Under the pieces are notes generated by a model. That model worked only from the letters and a program-made list of their open reading frames with translations. It did not search any database and was not told where the DNA came from. A stretch of 64,000 bases of DNA. Source: Chryseobacterium sp. ISL-80. GTDB lineage: Bacteria > Bacillota > Bacilli > Bacillales > Cytobacillaceae. Below, one piece after another: positions 54,814 to 63,108 of the stretch; the stretch's first letter is position 1; every line of letters starts with the position of its first letter. A program made the position numbers and the translations under genes. The stretch spans positions 152,348 through 216,347 of the forward strand of contig JAGGQZ010000001.1 of assembly GCA_018613055.1 (NCBI GenBank), in the 5' to 3' direction.

Positions 54814-54847
54814 TCGCTAAGCCTTAAATTACATATGGAGGTACCCT

Positions 54848-55573
54848 ATGACCAGCCCTAAATACAAAAGAGTTGTTTTAAAGTTAAGTGGAGAAGCATT
54901 AGCCGGAGAACAAGGATTTGGCATCAATCCGTCGGTAATCAAAAATGTTGCAGACCAGGTAAAGGAGATTGCTGAGCTGGGTGTGGAAGTCGCTGTAGTA
55001 GTAGGCGGAGGAAATATCTGGAGAGGCAAAATCGGCGAAGAAATGGGAATGGACAGAGCGACGGCAGACTATATGGGCATGCTTGCTACCGTCATGAATT
55101 CCCTGTCATTGCAGGACAGTCTGGAACAAGCGGGAATCGAGACAAGGGTTCAAACTTCCATCGAAATGCGTCAGGTTGCAGAACCGTATATTAGAAGAAG
55201 AGCAATCAGGCATCTCGAGAAGAAACGCGTTGTCATTTTTGCAGCAGGAACAGGAAATCCGTACTTCTCAACGGATACTACAGCTGCCTTGCGTGCTGCT
55301 GAGATCGAAGCAGATGTGATCCTTATGGCGAAAAATAATGTCGATGGTGTATATTCAGCTGATCCGCGCATTGACAAGAACGCAACTAAATATGAAGAAC
55401 TTTCATACCTGGATGTGCTCAAGGAAGGTCTTGCTGTCATGGATTCAACAGCTTCATCCCTGTGTATGGACAATGATATCCCATTGATTGTATTCTCTAT
55501 CATGGAAAAAGGTAATATTAAACGAGCCGTTATGGGCGAAACAATCGGAACAACAGTGAGGGGGAAAAACTAA
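54848..55573 (+). CDS. pyrH: UMP kinase
   Basis: A 241-residue hexameric amino-acid-kinase-fold enzyme, making UDP from UMP for pyrimidine nucleotides. [38 protein letters not shown], the segment ending [20 protein letters not shown] and [13 protein letters not shown]. Feedback regulated by UTP and activated by GTP in the family. Start ATG after ATGGAGGTACC. Its stop overlaps the frr start by one base (TAATG). Confidence 0.98.
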   Translation: MTSPKYKRVVLKLSGEALAGEQGFGINPSVIKNVADQVKEIAELGVEVAVVVGGGNIWRGKIGEEMGMDRATADYMGMLATVMNSLSLQDSLEQAGIETRVQTSIEMRQVAEPYIRRRAIRHLEKKRVVIFAAGTGNPYFSTDTTAALRAAEIEADVILMAKNNVDGVYSADPRIDKNATKYEELSYLDVLKEGLAVMDSTASSLCMDNDIPLIVFSIMEKGNIKRAVMGETIGTTVRGKN

Positions 55574-56130
55574 TGCCAAAACAAGCTATTGCTAATGTAA
55601 AAGAAAGAATGTCAAAAGCGATCCAGGCTTTTTCACGTGAACTTGCCAGCATCCGTGCAGGAAGAGCAAACGCCTCTCTTTTAGACAGGATTCAGGTGGA
55701 TTATTATGGTGCACCAACACCAGTCAATCAGCTTGCCGGAATTTCTGTGCCGGAAGCTCGTCTTCTGGTCATCCAGCCGTATGATAAGTCAATCCTTGGA
55801 GAAATCGAAAAAGCCATCCTGAAGTCTGATTTGGGATTAAATCCTGCTAATGATGGATCCATCATTAGAATCGCGATTCCTCAGTTAACAGAAGAACGAC
55901 GCAAAGAACTTGCAAAGCTCGTGAAAAAGGAAGCTGAAGAAGCGAAAATCGCTGTCCGTAACATCCGCCGTGATGGAAATGAAGACTTGAAGAAACTAGA
56001 GAAAAACGGAGAAATCACTGAAGATGACCTCCGTGGATACTCTGACGATATTCAAAAGCTTACTGATGAGCATATTGCCAAGATCGATCAGATTGCAAAA
56101 GACAAAGAAAAAGAAATCATGGAAGTTTAA
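55573..56130 (+). CDS. frr: Ribosome recycling factor
   Basis: A 185-residue factor that splits post-termination ribosomes together with EF-G. Three-helix bundle plus a small beta domain: [40 protein letters not shown] and [20 protein letters not shown]. Length is the family norm. The ATG shares one base with the pyrH stop, so translation is coupled. Confidence 0.98.
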   Translation: MPKQAIANVKERMSKAIQAFSRELASIRAGRANASLLDRIQVDYYGAPTPVNQLAGISVPEARLLVIQPYDKSILGEIEKAILKSDLGLNPANDGSIIRIAIPQLTEERRKELAKLVKKEAEEAKIAVRNIRRDGNEDLKKLEKNGEITEDDLRGYSDDIQKLTDEHIAKIDQIAKDKEKEIMEV

Positions 56131-56149
56131 TTCCAGGTAGTGATCATCG

Positions 56150-56178
56150 AAAACCCTCTGTTTTCCAGGGGGTTTTTT
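56150..56178 (+). terminator. Intrinsic terminator after frr
   Basis: AAAACCCTCTG pairs with CAGGGGGTTTT (one G-T) across TTTTC, then TTTTTT. It ends the pyrH-frr transcript. Confidence 0.9.
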
Positions 56179-56323
56179 CTCTATACATAATAGCGGGAAT
56201 GAAGAGATTGGAATGTGAACCAGTCAGCTGTTTCAGAAGGACCTGGCAGAGAGTCATGGCATAGGAAATCAGCCATTTATTCTGGTGCAACAGCAAATTT
56301 TCGTAAAGTACATAAAACAATGA

Positions 56324-56335
56324 GTTTACGTAAAC
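56324..56335. repeat. Perfect palindrome GTTTACGTAAAC
   Basis: A 12-base perfect palindrome, 17 bases before a TATAAT at 56352-56357. A related half site (TTCGTAAAG) lies about 24 bases upstream. It could be a repressor operator; the regulator is unknown. Confidence 0.4.
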
Positions 56336-56494
56336 GGCCTGAATGATAGAATATAATAATATTAGCTGTATTATTCTGTTTTAACTTCGAACAACATAGT
56401 CTGTATATAAGGCGGCTATTGATCTCGAGCAGGCAAAAACAAAATAATATCACGCATAGTCCATCCGTTTATAGAGATATCTTTATTCTTTTTT

Positions 56495-56502
56495 GGTATG
56501 AT
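56495..56502 (+). promoter_or_regulatory. Candidate extended -10 promoter for uppS
   Basis: GGTATGAT preceded by T, giving an extended -10 TGGTATGAT (56494-56502), about 150 bases before uppS. The -35 is poor. Confidence 0.45.
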
Positions 56503-56544
56503 AGTGGCATATGGAAAAGAAAGAGAGAAGAAAAGGATTACTCT

Positions 56545-56613
56545 ATGGCTTTTGGTGAGCAGTCCAGCTTCAGTGCCAGACCATTACCGGGAAAAGTCAG
56601 CCCGGTTGATTGA
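56545..56613 (+). CDS. Possible 22-residue leader peptide before uppS
   Basis: ATG after AAAAGGA at good spacing encodes a 22-residue peptide ending RPLPGKVSPVD. A hairpin ACCGGG / CCCGGT lies inside its 3' half (56586-56606). It ends 37 bases before uppS. It may be a translated leader, or chance; there is no family evidence. Confidence 0.3.
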   Translation: MAFGEQSSFSARPLPGKVSPVD

Positions 56614-56650
56614 ATGGTGCTAAAGATAATCTTTTGGGGGAGCTGTCACA

Positions 56651-57427
56651 ATGTTAAATAAAATGAATCCGTGGAAGAAGGATCCAAGTCCATCCGGTTT
56701 CCGAGATCGAATACTTCAAATAAAAGAACATCAAGTCCCGTCCCATGTAGCCATTATCATGGATGGAAACGGACGCTGGGCAAAAAAACGCGCGTTACCC
56801 CGTGTAGCTGGCCACCATGAAGGGATGAAGGTTGTCCGGAAAATTACCAAACTGGCCAATCAAATTGGGGTCAAAACTCTGACTGTATATGCTTTCTCTA
56901 CAGAGAACTGGAAAAGGCCAAAAATGGAAGTTGATTTCCTGATGAAGCTGCCAGAAGAATTCCTTGGTACATTCCTTCCTGAATTAATTGAGGAAAATGT
57001 CCGGGTCGAAATGATAGGATACATGGATAAGCTTCCAGAGCATACAAGAAAAGCAGTTGGGAAAGCAATGGAGGATACTAAGGATAATACAGGCCTAGTT
57101 TTGAATTTTGCTCTTAATTACGGGAGCAGGGCAGAAATTTTAGATGGTGTCAAAAAAGTCATGGAAGATGTGAGAAGTGGCAAGATTTCAGAAGATGATT
57201 TGACCGAAGAAGTTTTTTCTTCGTACTTGATGACAAAGGACATGATTGATCCCGATTTACTGATCAGGACAAGCGGAGAAATTCGTTTAAGCAATTTCAT
57301 GCTTTGGCAGCTTGCCTATACAGAGTTCTGGTTCACTGACGTACTTTGGCCCGATTTTAACGAAGAACATTTAATCGAAGCAATAGAAGCATTCCAGGGC
57401 CGTCAGCGGCGTTTTGGAGGAGTATAA
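56651..57427 (+). CDS. uppS: Undecaprenyl diphosphate synthase (isoprenyl transferase)
   Basis: A 258-residue cis-prenyltransferase that builds the C55 lipid carrier for peptidoglycan and teichoic acids. Catalytic Asp38 in AIIMDGNGRWAKKR, YAFSTENWKRP, and the C-terminal motif RTSGEIRLSNFMLWQLAYTE with the Mg-binding acidic pair. Strong GGGGGAG ribosome site. It starts the uppS-cdsA-dxr-rseP lipid cluster. Confidence 0.98.
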   Translation: MLNKMNPWKKDPSPSGFRDRILQIKEHQVPSHVAIIMDGNGRWAKKRALPRVAGHHEGMKVVRKITKLANQIGVKTLTVYAFSTENWKRPKMEVDFLMKLPEEFLGTFLPELIEENVRVEMIGYMDKLPEHTRKAVGKAMEDTKDNTGLVLNFALNYGSRAEILDGVKKVMEDVRSGKISEDDLTEEVFSSYLMTKDMIDPDLLIRTSGEIRLSNFMLWQLAYTEFWFTDVLWPDFNEEHLIEAIEAFQGRQRRFGGV

Positions 57428-57446
57428 AAAAGGTGTGAATAAGTAA

Positions 57447-58235
57447 ATGAAGCAAAGAATCATTACAGCAGTCATAGCAGCAGCTATTTTTCTTCCAATC
57501 GTGATCTTCGGAGGCTGGCCATTCATCGCAATGGTATATTTAATAGCTTCCGTTGCCTTATATGAAGCGCTAAAAATGAAACAGTTAAATCTTTTTTCGG
57601 TTCCGGGAATTCTTTCCCTGGTCCTGTTATGGATTTTCCTGATTCCGAGTCAGTACAGCGGCTTTCTAAATGAGTTTGATTATACTAAATTGGAGCTTTT
57701 CTTCCTTGGAGTACTATTGTTTTTGACTTATACTGTCATTACTAAAAATCGATTCACATTTGAAGATGTTGCATTTTCGATTATGTCGACTCTTTATGTC
57801 GGACTTGGTTTTTACTTCTTTATTGAAACACGTGAAGCAAGCCTGATTTATGTATTTTATTCGCTGTTCATCATTTGGGCGACTGATTCAGGTGCGTATT
57901 TTATCGGAAGGGCAATTGGCAAACATAAGCTTTGGCCGGAAATCAGCCCAAACAAGACGACAGAGGGCTTTTTTGGAGGGATCGTATCCGCGCTTATCGT
58001 TGCTCTGTTGTTCAGCATATTCGGTGATATGGAAGTATCGGCTATCATCCTGTTGACTGCGACTGCTTTCTTATCTGTTTTTGGACAAATAGGCGATCTT
58101 GTCGAGTCTGCGCTGAAACGCCATTATAATGTCAAGGACTCAGGCAACATCCTCCCTGGACATGGCGGCATGCTAGACAGGTTTGACAGTCTGCTGTTTG
58201 TCTGGCCATTAATCCACTTATTCCATCTGTTGTGA
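57447..58235 (+). CDS. cdsA: Phosphatidate cytidylyltransferase
   Basis: A 262-residue membrane enzyme making CDP-diacylglycerol for phospholipids. Several hydrophobic segments (about 5-30, 45-65, 80-95, 110-130, 175-210). The CDS signature is at the C-terminus: ESALKRHYNVKDSGNILPGH, then GGMLDRFDSLLF. Start ATG after AAAAAGGTGTG, 20 bases after uppS. Confidence 0.97.
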   Translation: MKQRIITAVIAAAIFLPIVIFGGWPFIAMVYLIASVALYEALKMKQLNLFSVPGILSLVLLWIFLIPSQYSGFLNEFDYTKLELFFLGVLLFLTYTVITKNRFTFEDVAFSIMSTLYVGLGFYFFIETREASLIYVFYSLFIIWATDSGAYFIGRAIGKHKLWPEISPNKTTEGFFGGIVSALIVALLFSIFGDMEVSAIILLTATAFLSVFGQIGDLVESALKRHYNVKDSGNILPGHGGMLDRFDSLLFVWPLIHLFHLL

Positions 58236-58316
58236 TTAATCTAAGATGGAACCTAAAAGCATGATCGTTCCGGGTGTGGACATTTACCCGTTGAAGATAT
58301 TAGGAGTGAAAGAATA

Positions 58317-59459
58317 GTGAAAAGAATCAGCTTGTTGGGTGCGACGGGATCGATTGGGATCCAGACACTTGAAGTCATCAGGGAGCACCCCGAGGAGTTT
58401 AAACTTGTTTCAATGTCTGCTGGCCGGAACATAGAGCTAAGCAGGAAAATCATCAAAGAATTTCAGCCAGAACTGGTTTCAGTACAGGAAAAGGACGATG
58501 CCGACCGGTTAAAGTCAGAGTTTCCATCGGTCAAAATAGTGCATGGACTGGCTGGGCTTGAAGAAACAGCGGTCTTTAACAAGGCTGATGTCCTGGTAAA
58601 TGCTGTCCTTGGCAGTGTAGGGTTAAGGCCGACTCTTGAAGCAATCCGTTCAGGCAAAACCATCGCGATTGCCAATAAAGAAACGCTTGTTACCGCCGGC
58701 CATATCGTCATGGAAGAAGCAAAACGCCATAAAGTGGCCATCCTTCCGGTCGACAGTGAACATTCTGCTATCTTCCAGGCTTTACAGGGAGAAAAAGAAA
58801 AAAATATTGAACGTTTGATCCTTACAGCATCAGGCGGAAGCTTCAGGGACCGGACAAGGGAAGAACTGCATGGGGTGACAAAATCAGATGCTTTGAACCA
58901 TCCCAACTGGTCGATGGGAGCAAAAATAACGATTGATTCCGCCACAATGATGAACAAAGGTTTAGAGGTCATCGAAGCGCACTGGCTATTTTCTCTTCCG
59001 TATGACGATATTTCTGTTCTCCTCCACCGGGAGAGCATCATCCATTCGATGGTTGAATTCCATGATACCAGTATCATCGCCCAGCTCGGGACACCAGATA
59101 TGAAAGTGCCGATTCAGTATGCTCTTACATACCCAGACCGGCTGCCGCTTGTGTCAGGAAAGAGACTGAACCTGGCCGAAATAGGAAGGCTTCACTTTAA
59201 GGATATGGATCTTGAACGATTCCGGTGCCTAAAGTTTGCTTATAATGCCGGACGGGCAGGAGGAACGATGCCTGCGGTGATGAACGCGGCAAACGAAGCA
59301 GCTGTTGCTGCCTTTTTAGAGGACAGAATCACTTTCCTCCAAATTGAAGACTTGATAGAGAAAGCAATGGAACATCATGGCATCATTGAAACTCCAGACC
59401 TCGAAACAATTCAAGAGGTTGACAGAGAGACAAGAAACTTTGTAAATTCGCTAGTATAA
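58317..59459 (+). CDS. dxr: 1-deoxy-D-xylulose 5-phosphate reductoisomerase
   Basis: A 380-residue MEP-pathway enzyme that uses NADPH and a divalent metal to make MEP, the route to isoprenoids used by UppS. NADP fold [28 protein letters not shown], the metal and substrate loop [14 protein letters not shown] and [11 protein letters not shown], then [20 protein letters not shown]. The start is GTG after TAGGAGTGAA. Length is normal. Confidence 0.98.
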   Translation: MKRISLLGATGSIGIQTLEVIREHPEEFKLVSMSAGRNIELSRKIIKEFQPELVSVQEKDDADRLKSEFPSVKIVHGLAGLEETAVFNKADVLVNAVLGSVGLRPTLEAIRSGKTIAIANKETLVTAGHIVMEEAKRHKVAILPVDSEHSAIFQALQGEKEKNIERLILTASGGSFRDRTREELHGVTKSDALNHPNWSMGAKITIDSATMMNKGLEVIEAHWLFSLPYDDISVLLHRESIIHSMVEFHDTSIIAQLGTPDMKVPIQYALTYPDRLPLVSGKRLNLAEIGRLHFKDMDLERFRCLKFAYNAGRAGGTMPAVMNAANEAAVAAFLEDRITFLQIEDLIEKAMEHHGIIETPDLETIQEVDRETRNFVNSLV

Positions 59460-59511
59460 AGGTGAATCTTACAAAGTGGATTCTTATCCTTAAAAAAGGT
59501 GGTTAGATAAT

Positions 59512-60774
59512 TTGAATACAGTTATTGCCTTCATTGTCATTTTTGGCGCCCTCGTATTCTTCCATGAACTTGGGCATCTGATATTCGCCAAACGGGCCGG
59601 CATCCTTTGCCGGGAATTTGCGATTGGATTCGGGCCTAAAGTCTTCTCGCACAAGAAAAATGAAACGGTTTATACGGTCCGTCTCCTCCCCATCGGCGGT
59701 TTTGTGAGAATGGCTGGCGAAGACCCGGAAATGATTGAAATCAAGCCAGGGCACAGAGTAGGTTTGCTTTTTAATAAGAATGATGAAGTTCAAAAAATCA
59801 TCCTTACGAACAAGGACAAGTATCCTGATGCGAGGATCATCGAAGTTGAAAAAGCGGATATTGAACACGAGCTTTTTATTAAAGGTTATGAGGAAGGAGA
59901 GGACGACAGCCAGCTGAAATCCTTTCCTGTCAGTAAAACAGCGGTACTTGTCGAGAATGGTGTAGAGACACAGATTGCGCCATTTGACAGGCAGTTCGCA
60001 TCAAAAACCCTTGGCCAAAGAACAATGGCGATCTTCGCAGGACCGATGATGAATTTTATCCTGGCAATGGTGATTTTCATTATCCTTGCTTTGTTTCAGG
60101 GGATTCCTTCAGACGAACCAGTACTGGGCAAGCTTACACCTGATGGCAGTGCCCTTAAAGCGGGTCTGCAGGAAGGGGATGTAGTCAACAGCATTGAAGG
60201 CTCAGAAGTTTCAAGCTGGCAGGATGTTGTGGAAATCATCCGCAAAAACCCTGGAAATGAACTTGATTTCTCGATCAACCGTGAAGGACAAAGCATGGAA
60301 TTGCCGGTTACACCTGAAGTGAAAGACGTAGAAGGTGAAAAAATCGGCTTGATTGGTGTATACAGCCCTGTAGAAAAATCACCATTAAAGTCAATCTCGT
60401 ATGGCGTCAAGGAAACATATTTCTGGACAACTGAAATTTTCTCCATGTTAGGGAAACTCTTGACTGGCCAATTTTCGATTGACGCTTTATCGGGCCCTGT
60501 AGGAATCTATGTGTCCACCGATACTGTGGCTAAGTCAGGAATTTTCTATTTAATGAAATGGGCTGCGATCCTAAGCATCAACCTCGGGATCATGAACTTG
60601 CTTCCATTCCCAGCTTTGGATGGCGGCAGGCTGACCTTCTTTGCGGTTGAAGCGCTTAGAGGAAAACCGATCGACAAGCAAAAAGAAGGAATGGTCCACT
60701 TCATTGGCTTTGCGTTATTGATGCTGCTGATGCTCGTGGTCACATGGAATGATATTCAAAGGTTTTTCCTGTAA
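59512..60774 (+). CDS. rseP: Site-2 zinc metalloprotease RseP (RasP)
   Basis: A 420-residue intramembrane protease that cleaves anti-sigma factors such as RsiW and signal peptide remnants. The first helix holds the HELGH zinc motif (His18, Glu19, His22). A PDZ domain lies at about 185-265. The last helices carry NLLPFPALDGGRL, with the third zinc ligand Asp. The start is TTG after AAAGGTGG, 52 bases after dxr. Known to follow dxr in Bacillus. Confidence 0.97.
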   Translation: MNTVIAFIVIFGALVFFHELGHLIFAKRAGILCREFAIGFGPKVFSHKKNETVYTVRLLPIGGFVRMAGEDPEMIEIKPGHRVGLLFNKNDEVQKIILTNKDKYPDARIIEVEKADIEHELFIKGYEEGEDDSQLKSFPVSKTAVLVENGVETQIAPFDRQFASKTLGQRTMAIFAGPMMNFILAMVIFIILALFQGIPSDEPVLGKLTPDGSALKAGLQEGDVVNSIEGSEVSSWQDVVEIIRKNPGNELDFSINREGQSMELPVTPEVKDVEGEKIGLIGVYSPVEKSPLKSISYGVKETYFWTTEIFSMLGKLLTGQFSIDALSGPVGIYVSTDTVAKSGIFYLMKWAAILSINLGIMNLLPFPALDGGRLTFFAVEALRGKPIDKQKEGMVHFIGFALLMLLMLVVTWNDIQRFFL

Positions 60775-60796
60775 AAAAAGATGGTTGGATATGAAC

Positions 60797-60832
60797 TTCC
60801 TGCCCGGGATTAATCGGGCAGGAACATTTTTT
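60797..60832 (+). terminator. Intrinsic terminator after rseP
   Basis: A 10-base perfect stem TTCCTGCCCG / CGGGCAGGAA, 8-base loop, then a T-run after CA. proS starts 38 bases later. Confidence 0.85.
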
Positions 60833-60870
60833 CAAAGAGAGATGAAATAATCATAATGAGGTGTTAATCT

Positions 60871-62574
60871 ATGAAGCAAAGTATGTCGCTTATTCCTACT
60901 TTAAGAGAAGTACCAGCTGACGCAGATGTAAAAAGCCATCAGCTTTTGCTAAGAGCCGGCTTCATCCGTCAAAATGCCAGCGGTATATATACATACATGC
61001 CTTTAGGGCGAAAGGTCCTGCAAAAAGTAGAGGCAATCATCAGGGAAGAAATGAACCATGCCGGTGCGGCTGAGTTATTCATGCCTGCGCTCCAGCAAGC
61101 GGAACTATGGCAGGAATCCGGCCGCTGGTATTCTTATGGTCCAGAGCTAATGAGACTGAAGGACAGGAATGATCGTGAGTTTGCCCTTGGCGCGACCCAT
61201 GAAGAGGTCATCACCAGCCTTGTGCGTGATGAAGTAAAGTCTTATAAGCGCTTGCCGCTGACACTTTATCAGATCCAAACAAAATTCCGTGACGAAAAGC
61301 GACCAAGATTCGGACTCCTTCGCGGCCGTGAATTCATCATGAAGGATGCTTATTCCTTCCATGCAACCCAGGAAAGTCTGGATGAAGTATATGAACGCAT
61401 TTTTCAGGCATATTCCAATGTGTTCCGGCGTTGTGGCCTGAATTTTCGTGCAGTCATTGCTGATTCGGGAGCAATGGGAGGAAAAGACACCCATGAGTTC
61501 ATGGTTCTTTCAGATATTGGAGAGGATACAATTGCCTACTCTGATACATCCAATTATGCTGCGAACATCGAAATGGCTCCAGTCACTGCAGTGTACGAAA
61601 AGAGCTGCGAACCGGCTAAAGAGCTGGAAAAAGTCCGCACAGAAGGCAAGAAGACAATCGAAGAAGTTTCAGGTTTCCTGAATGTCGAAGAGAAAGATTG
61701 CATCAAGTCTCTGCTGTTCAAAGTAGATGATCGCTTTGTGCTTGTTTTGGTACGTGGGGACCATGAAGTGAACGATATCAAACTGAAAAATTATTATGGA
61801 GCTGCGATTGTTGAATTAGCAGATACCAATACGACTAATGAAGTACTTGGCTGCTCTGTTGGCTCCCTGGGACCAATAGGCGTGGATGGCGTAGAGGTCA
61901 TCGCAGATCATGCTGTTGAAGCTATCGTCAACGGTGTCTGTGGCGCTAATGAAGAAGATTACCATTATACAAATGTGAATCCTGAACGTGACTTCAAGAA
62001 TACAGCCTATATTGACCTTCGCTTTATTAAAGAAGGAGATCCATCTCCAGACGGACAGGGAACGATCGTTTTCGCAAAGGGAATCGAAGTAGGCCATGTA
62101 TTCAAGCTAGGCACAAGGTATAGCGAATCGATGAATGCTGAAATCCTTGATGAAAACGGAAGGTCAAAGCCAATGATCATGGGCTGCTATGGTATCGGGG
62201 TATCTCGTACAATGGCAGCAGTTGCCGAGCAATTCAATGATGAAAGCGGACTTGTATGGCCAACGAATATTTCTCCATTCGACGTCCATCTGATCGCTGT
62301 GAACATGAAAGACAGTGCACAGGCAGAACTGGCTGAAGACCTGTATTCCAGCCTGCAGCATGCAGGAATGGAAATCCTGATGGATGACCGACAGGAGCGC
62401 CCAGGAGTGAAATTCGCTGATTCGGACCTCATTGGTTTGCCTGTAAGAGTCACCGTCGGCAAGAAAGCCAGTGAAGGAATCGTCGAAGTCAAAATCCGCA
62501 AAAACGGCGAAATGCAGGAAGTGCACAAAGATGATCTGGCGAATACACTGAAAAACATTTTGAAAGAACTATAA
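60871..62574 (+). CDS. proS: Prolyl-tRNA synthetase, bacterial type
   Basis: A 567-residue class II synthetase. Motif 1 region [20 protein letters not shown], motif 2 [20 protein letters not shown], an inserted YbaK-type editing domain (about 235-385) that removes mischarged Ala, motif 3 [12 protein letters not shown], and the anticodon-binding C-terminal domain. Length is normal for the editing form. The leader of under 100 bases is too short for a T-box. Confidence 0.98.
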   Translation: MKQSMSLIPTLREVPADADVKSHQLLLRAGFIRQNASGIYTYMPLGRKVLQKVEAIIREEMNHAGAAELFMPALQQAELWQESGRWYSYGPELMRLKDRNDREFALGATHEEVITSLVRDEVKSYKRLPLTLYQIQTKFRDEKRPRFGLLRGREFIMKDAYSFHATQESLDEVYERIFQAYSNVFRRCGLNFRAVIADSGAMGGKDTHEFMVLSDIGEDTIAYSDTSNYAANIEMAPVTAVYEKSCEPAKELEKVRTEGKKTIEEVSGFLNVEEKDCIKSLLFKVDDRFVLVLVRGDHEVNDIKLKNYYGAAIVELADTNTTNEVLGCSVGSLGPIGVDGVEVIADHAVEAIVNGVCGANEEDYHYTNVNPERDFKNTAYIDLRFIKEGDPSPDGQGTIVFAKGIEVGHVFKLGTRYSESMNAEILDENGRSKPMIMGCYGIGVSRTMAAVAEQFNDESGLVWPTNISPFDVHLIAVNMKDSAQAELAEDLYSSLQHAGMEILMDDRQERPGVKFADSDLIGLPVRVTVGKKASEGIVEVKIRKNGEMQEVHKDDLANTLKNILKEL

Positions 62575-62581
62575 TCAGAAG

Positions 62582-62609
62582 GCGGATCCTTTATCAGGGT
62601 CCGCTTTTT
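62582..62609 (+). terminator. Intrinsic terminator after proS
   Basis: GCGGATCC pairs with GGGTCCGC (one G-T) around TTTATCA, then TTTTT. Confidence 0.9.
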
Positions 62610-62693
62610 CATTTTAATCGATTATAGCTATACTTTGAGAGATTAATGAAATTAGAGCTTGTTTAAAGAAATTAATAATATATAAGAGAATAG

Positions 62694-62865
62694 TTCTTCC
62701 TGTCCTGCGGGATCAGCTGGTCAGGTGAGACCCCGCGGACGCCAACGGCGGCGTGGAGGCTCACCGCCAGCCAGGAAGAATTGCCTTTTGAAAAAGCCGG
62801 CTGTTGGGCTTTTTCATTATTCTTCCAGCGGATAACGAAGCGCCCGGAACGGAAATCAACAGCCC
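62694..62865. repeat. Dispersed-repeat-like stem-loop element
   Basis: Arms TTCTTCCTG (62694-62702) and CAGGAAGAA (62772-62780) enclose GGTGAG/CTCACC and ACGCC/GGCGT, giving an 87-base imperfect stem-loop with GGTGAGACCCCGCGG in one arm. The segment CGAAGCGCCCGGAACGGAAA at 62836-62855 belongs to the same kind of intergenic repeat seen across Bacillus genomes (from memory). Between the two lies a separate hairpin with a T-run. Confidence 0.65.
62790..62815 (+). terminator. Terminator-like hairpin inside the repeat element
   Basis: A 9-base perfect stem GAAAAAGCC / GGCTTTTTC around GGCTGTTG. The T-run is within the right arm. It could terminate in either direction. Confidence 0.65.
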
Positions 62866-62995
62866 CCTTCCTACCTCGACTAAGTGAAAAAACGTTATTT
62901 TTGTCTTTGTTTTAACCACTCGAGTTTAGTTGTAAGGAATGCAATGATTAATCGAAATGGAAATATCAAACACGGGTAACGGCGCAACCATTTTA

Positions 62996-63004
62996 TGTTA
63001 TAAT
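62996..63004 (+). promoter_or_regulatory. Candidate extended -10 promoter for polC
   Basis: TGTTATAAT, a TGn extended -10 with consensus hexamer, about 105 bases before polC. The -35 region is poor. Confidence 0.5.
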
Positions 63005-63108
63005 AACCTTTGCTATTAAACACTAAATGATAAAACTAAAACAGTTTTCAACGGGCCATTTCGCCCGATAGATAGAAATAAAGCTTTTCAGATGGGAGAG
63101 AAATAAAC

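Larger units (their letters stand above)
56131..56650. other. Intergenic region frr-uppS
   Basis: 520 bases without a full gene. Besides the frr terminator it holds a 12-base palindrome, several TATAAT-like boxes (one extended, TTAACT-N17-TATATA at 56381-56409 another candidate) and a short translated-looking leader frame. I saw no T-box or other known riboswitch core. Confidence 0.6.
62575..63108. other. Intergenic region proS-polC
   Basis: 534 bases: proS terminator, a long imperfect stem-loop of dispersed-repeat type, a second terminator-like hairpin, a conserved repeat tail, and the polC promoter. No gene seen. Confidence 0.8.

Noticed and set aside
56419-56613. A 64-codon frame starting at TTG in the frr-uppS gap
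   Set aside because: The long form has no ribosome site and reads through the promoter-like TATGAT box. Only the last 22 codons, with their own ATG and ribosome site, were kept as a weak candidate.
58240-58290. Small hairpins between cdsA and dxr (GGAAC/GTTCC and CGGGT/ACCCG)
   Set aside because: Five-base stems with long loops and no T-run are expected by chance in a spacer of this size.
60775-60870. T-box riboswitch for proS
   Set aside because: Only 96 bases are available and a terminator of rseP fills part of it; no T-box or specifier-loop motif seen.
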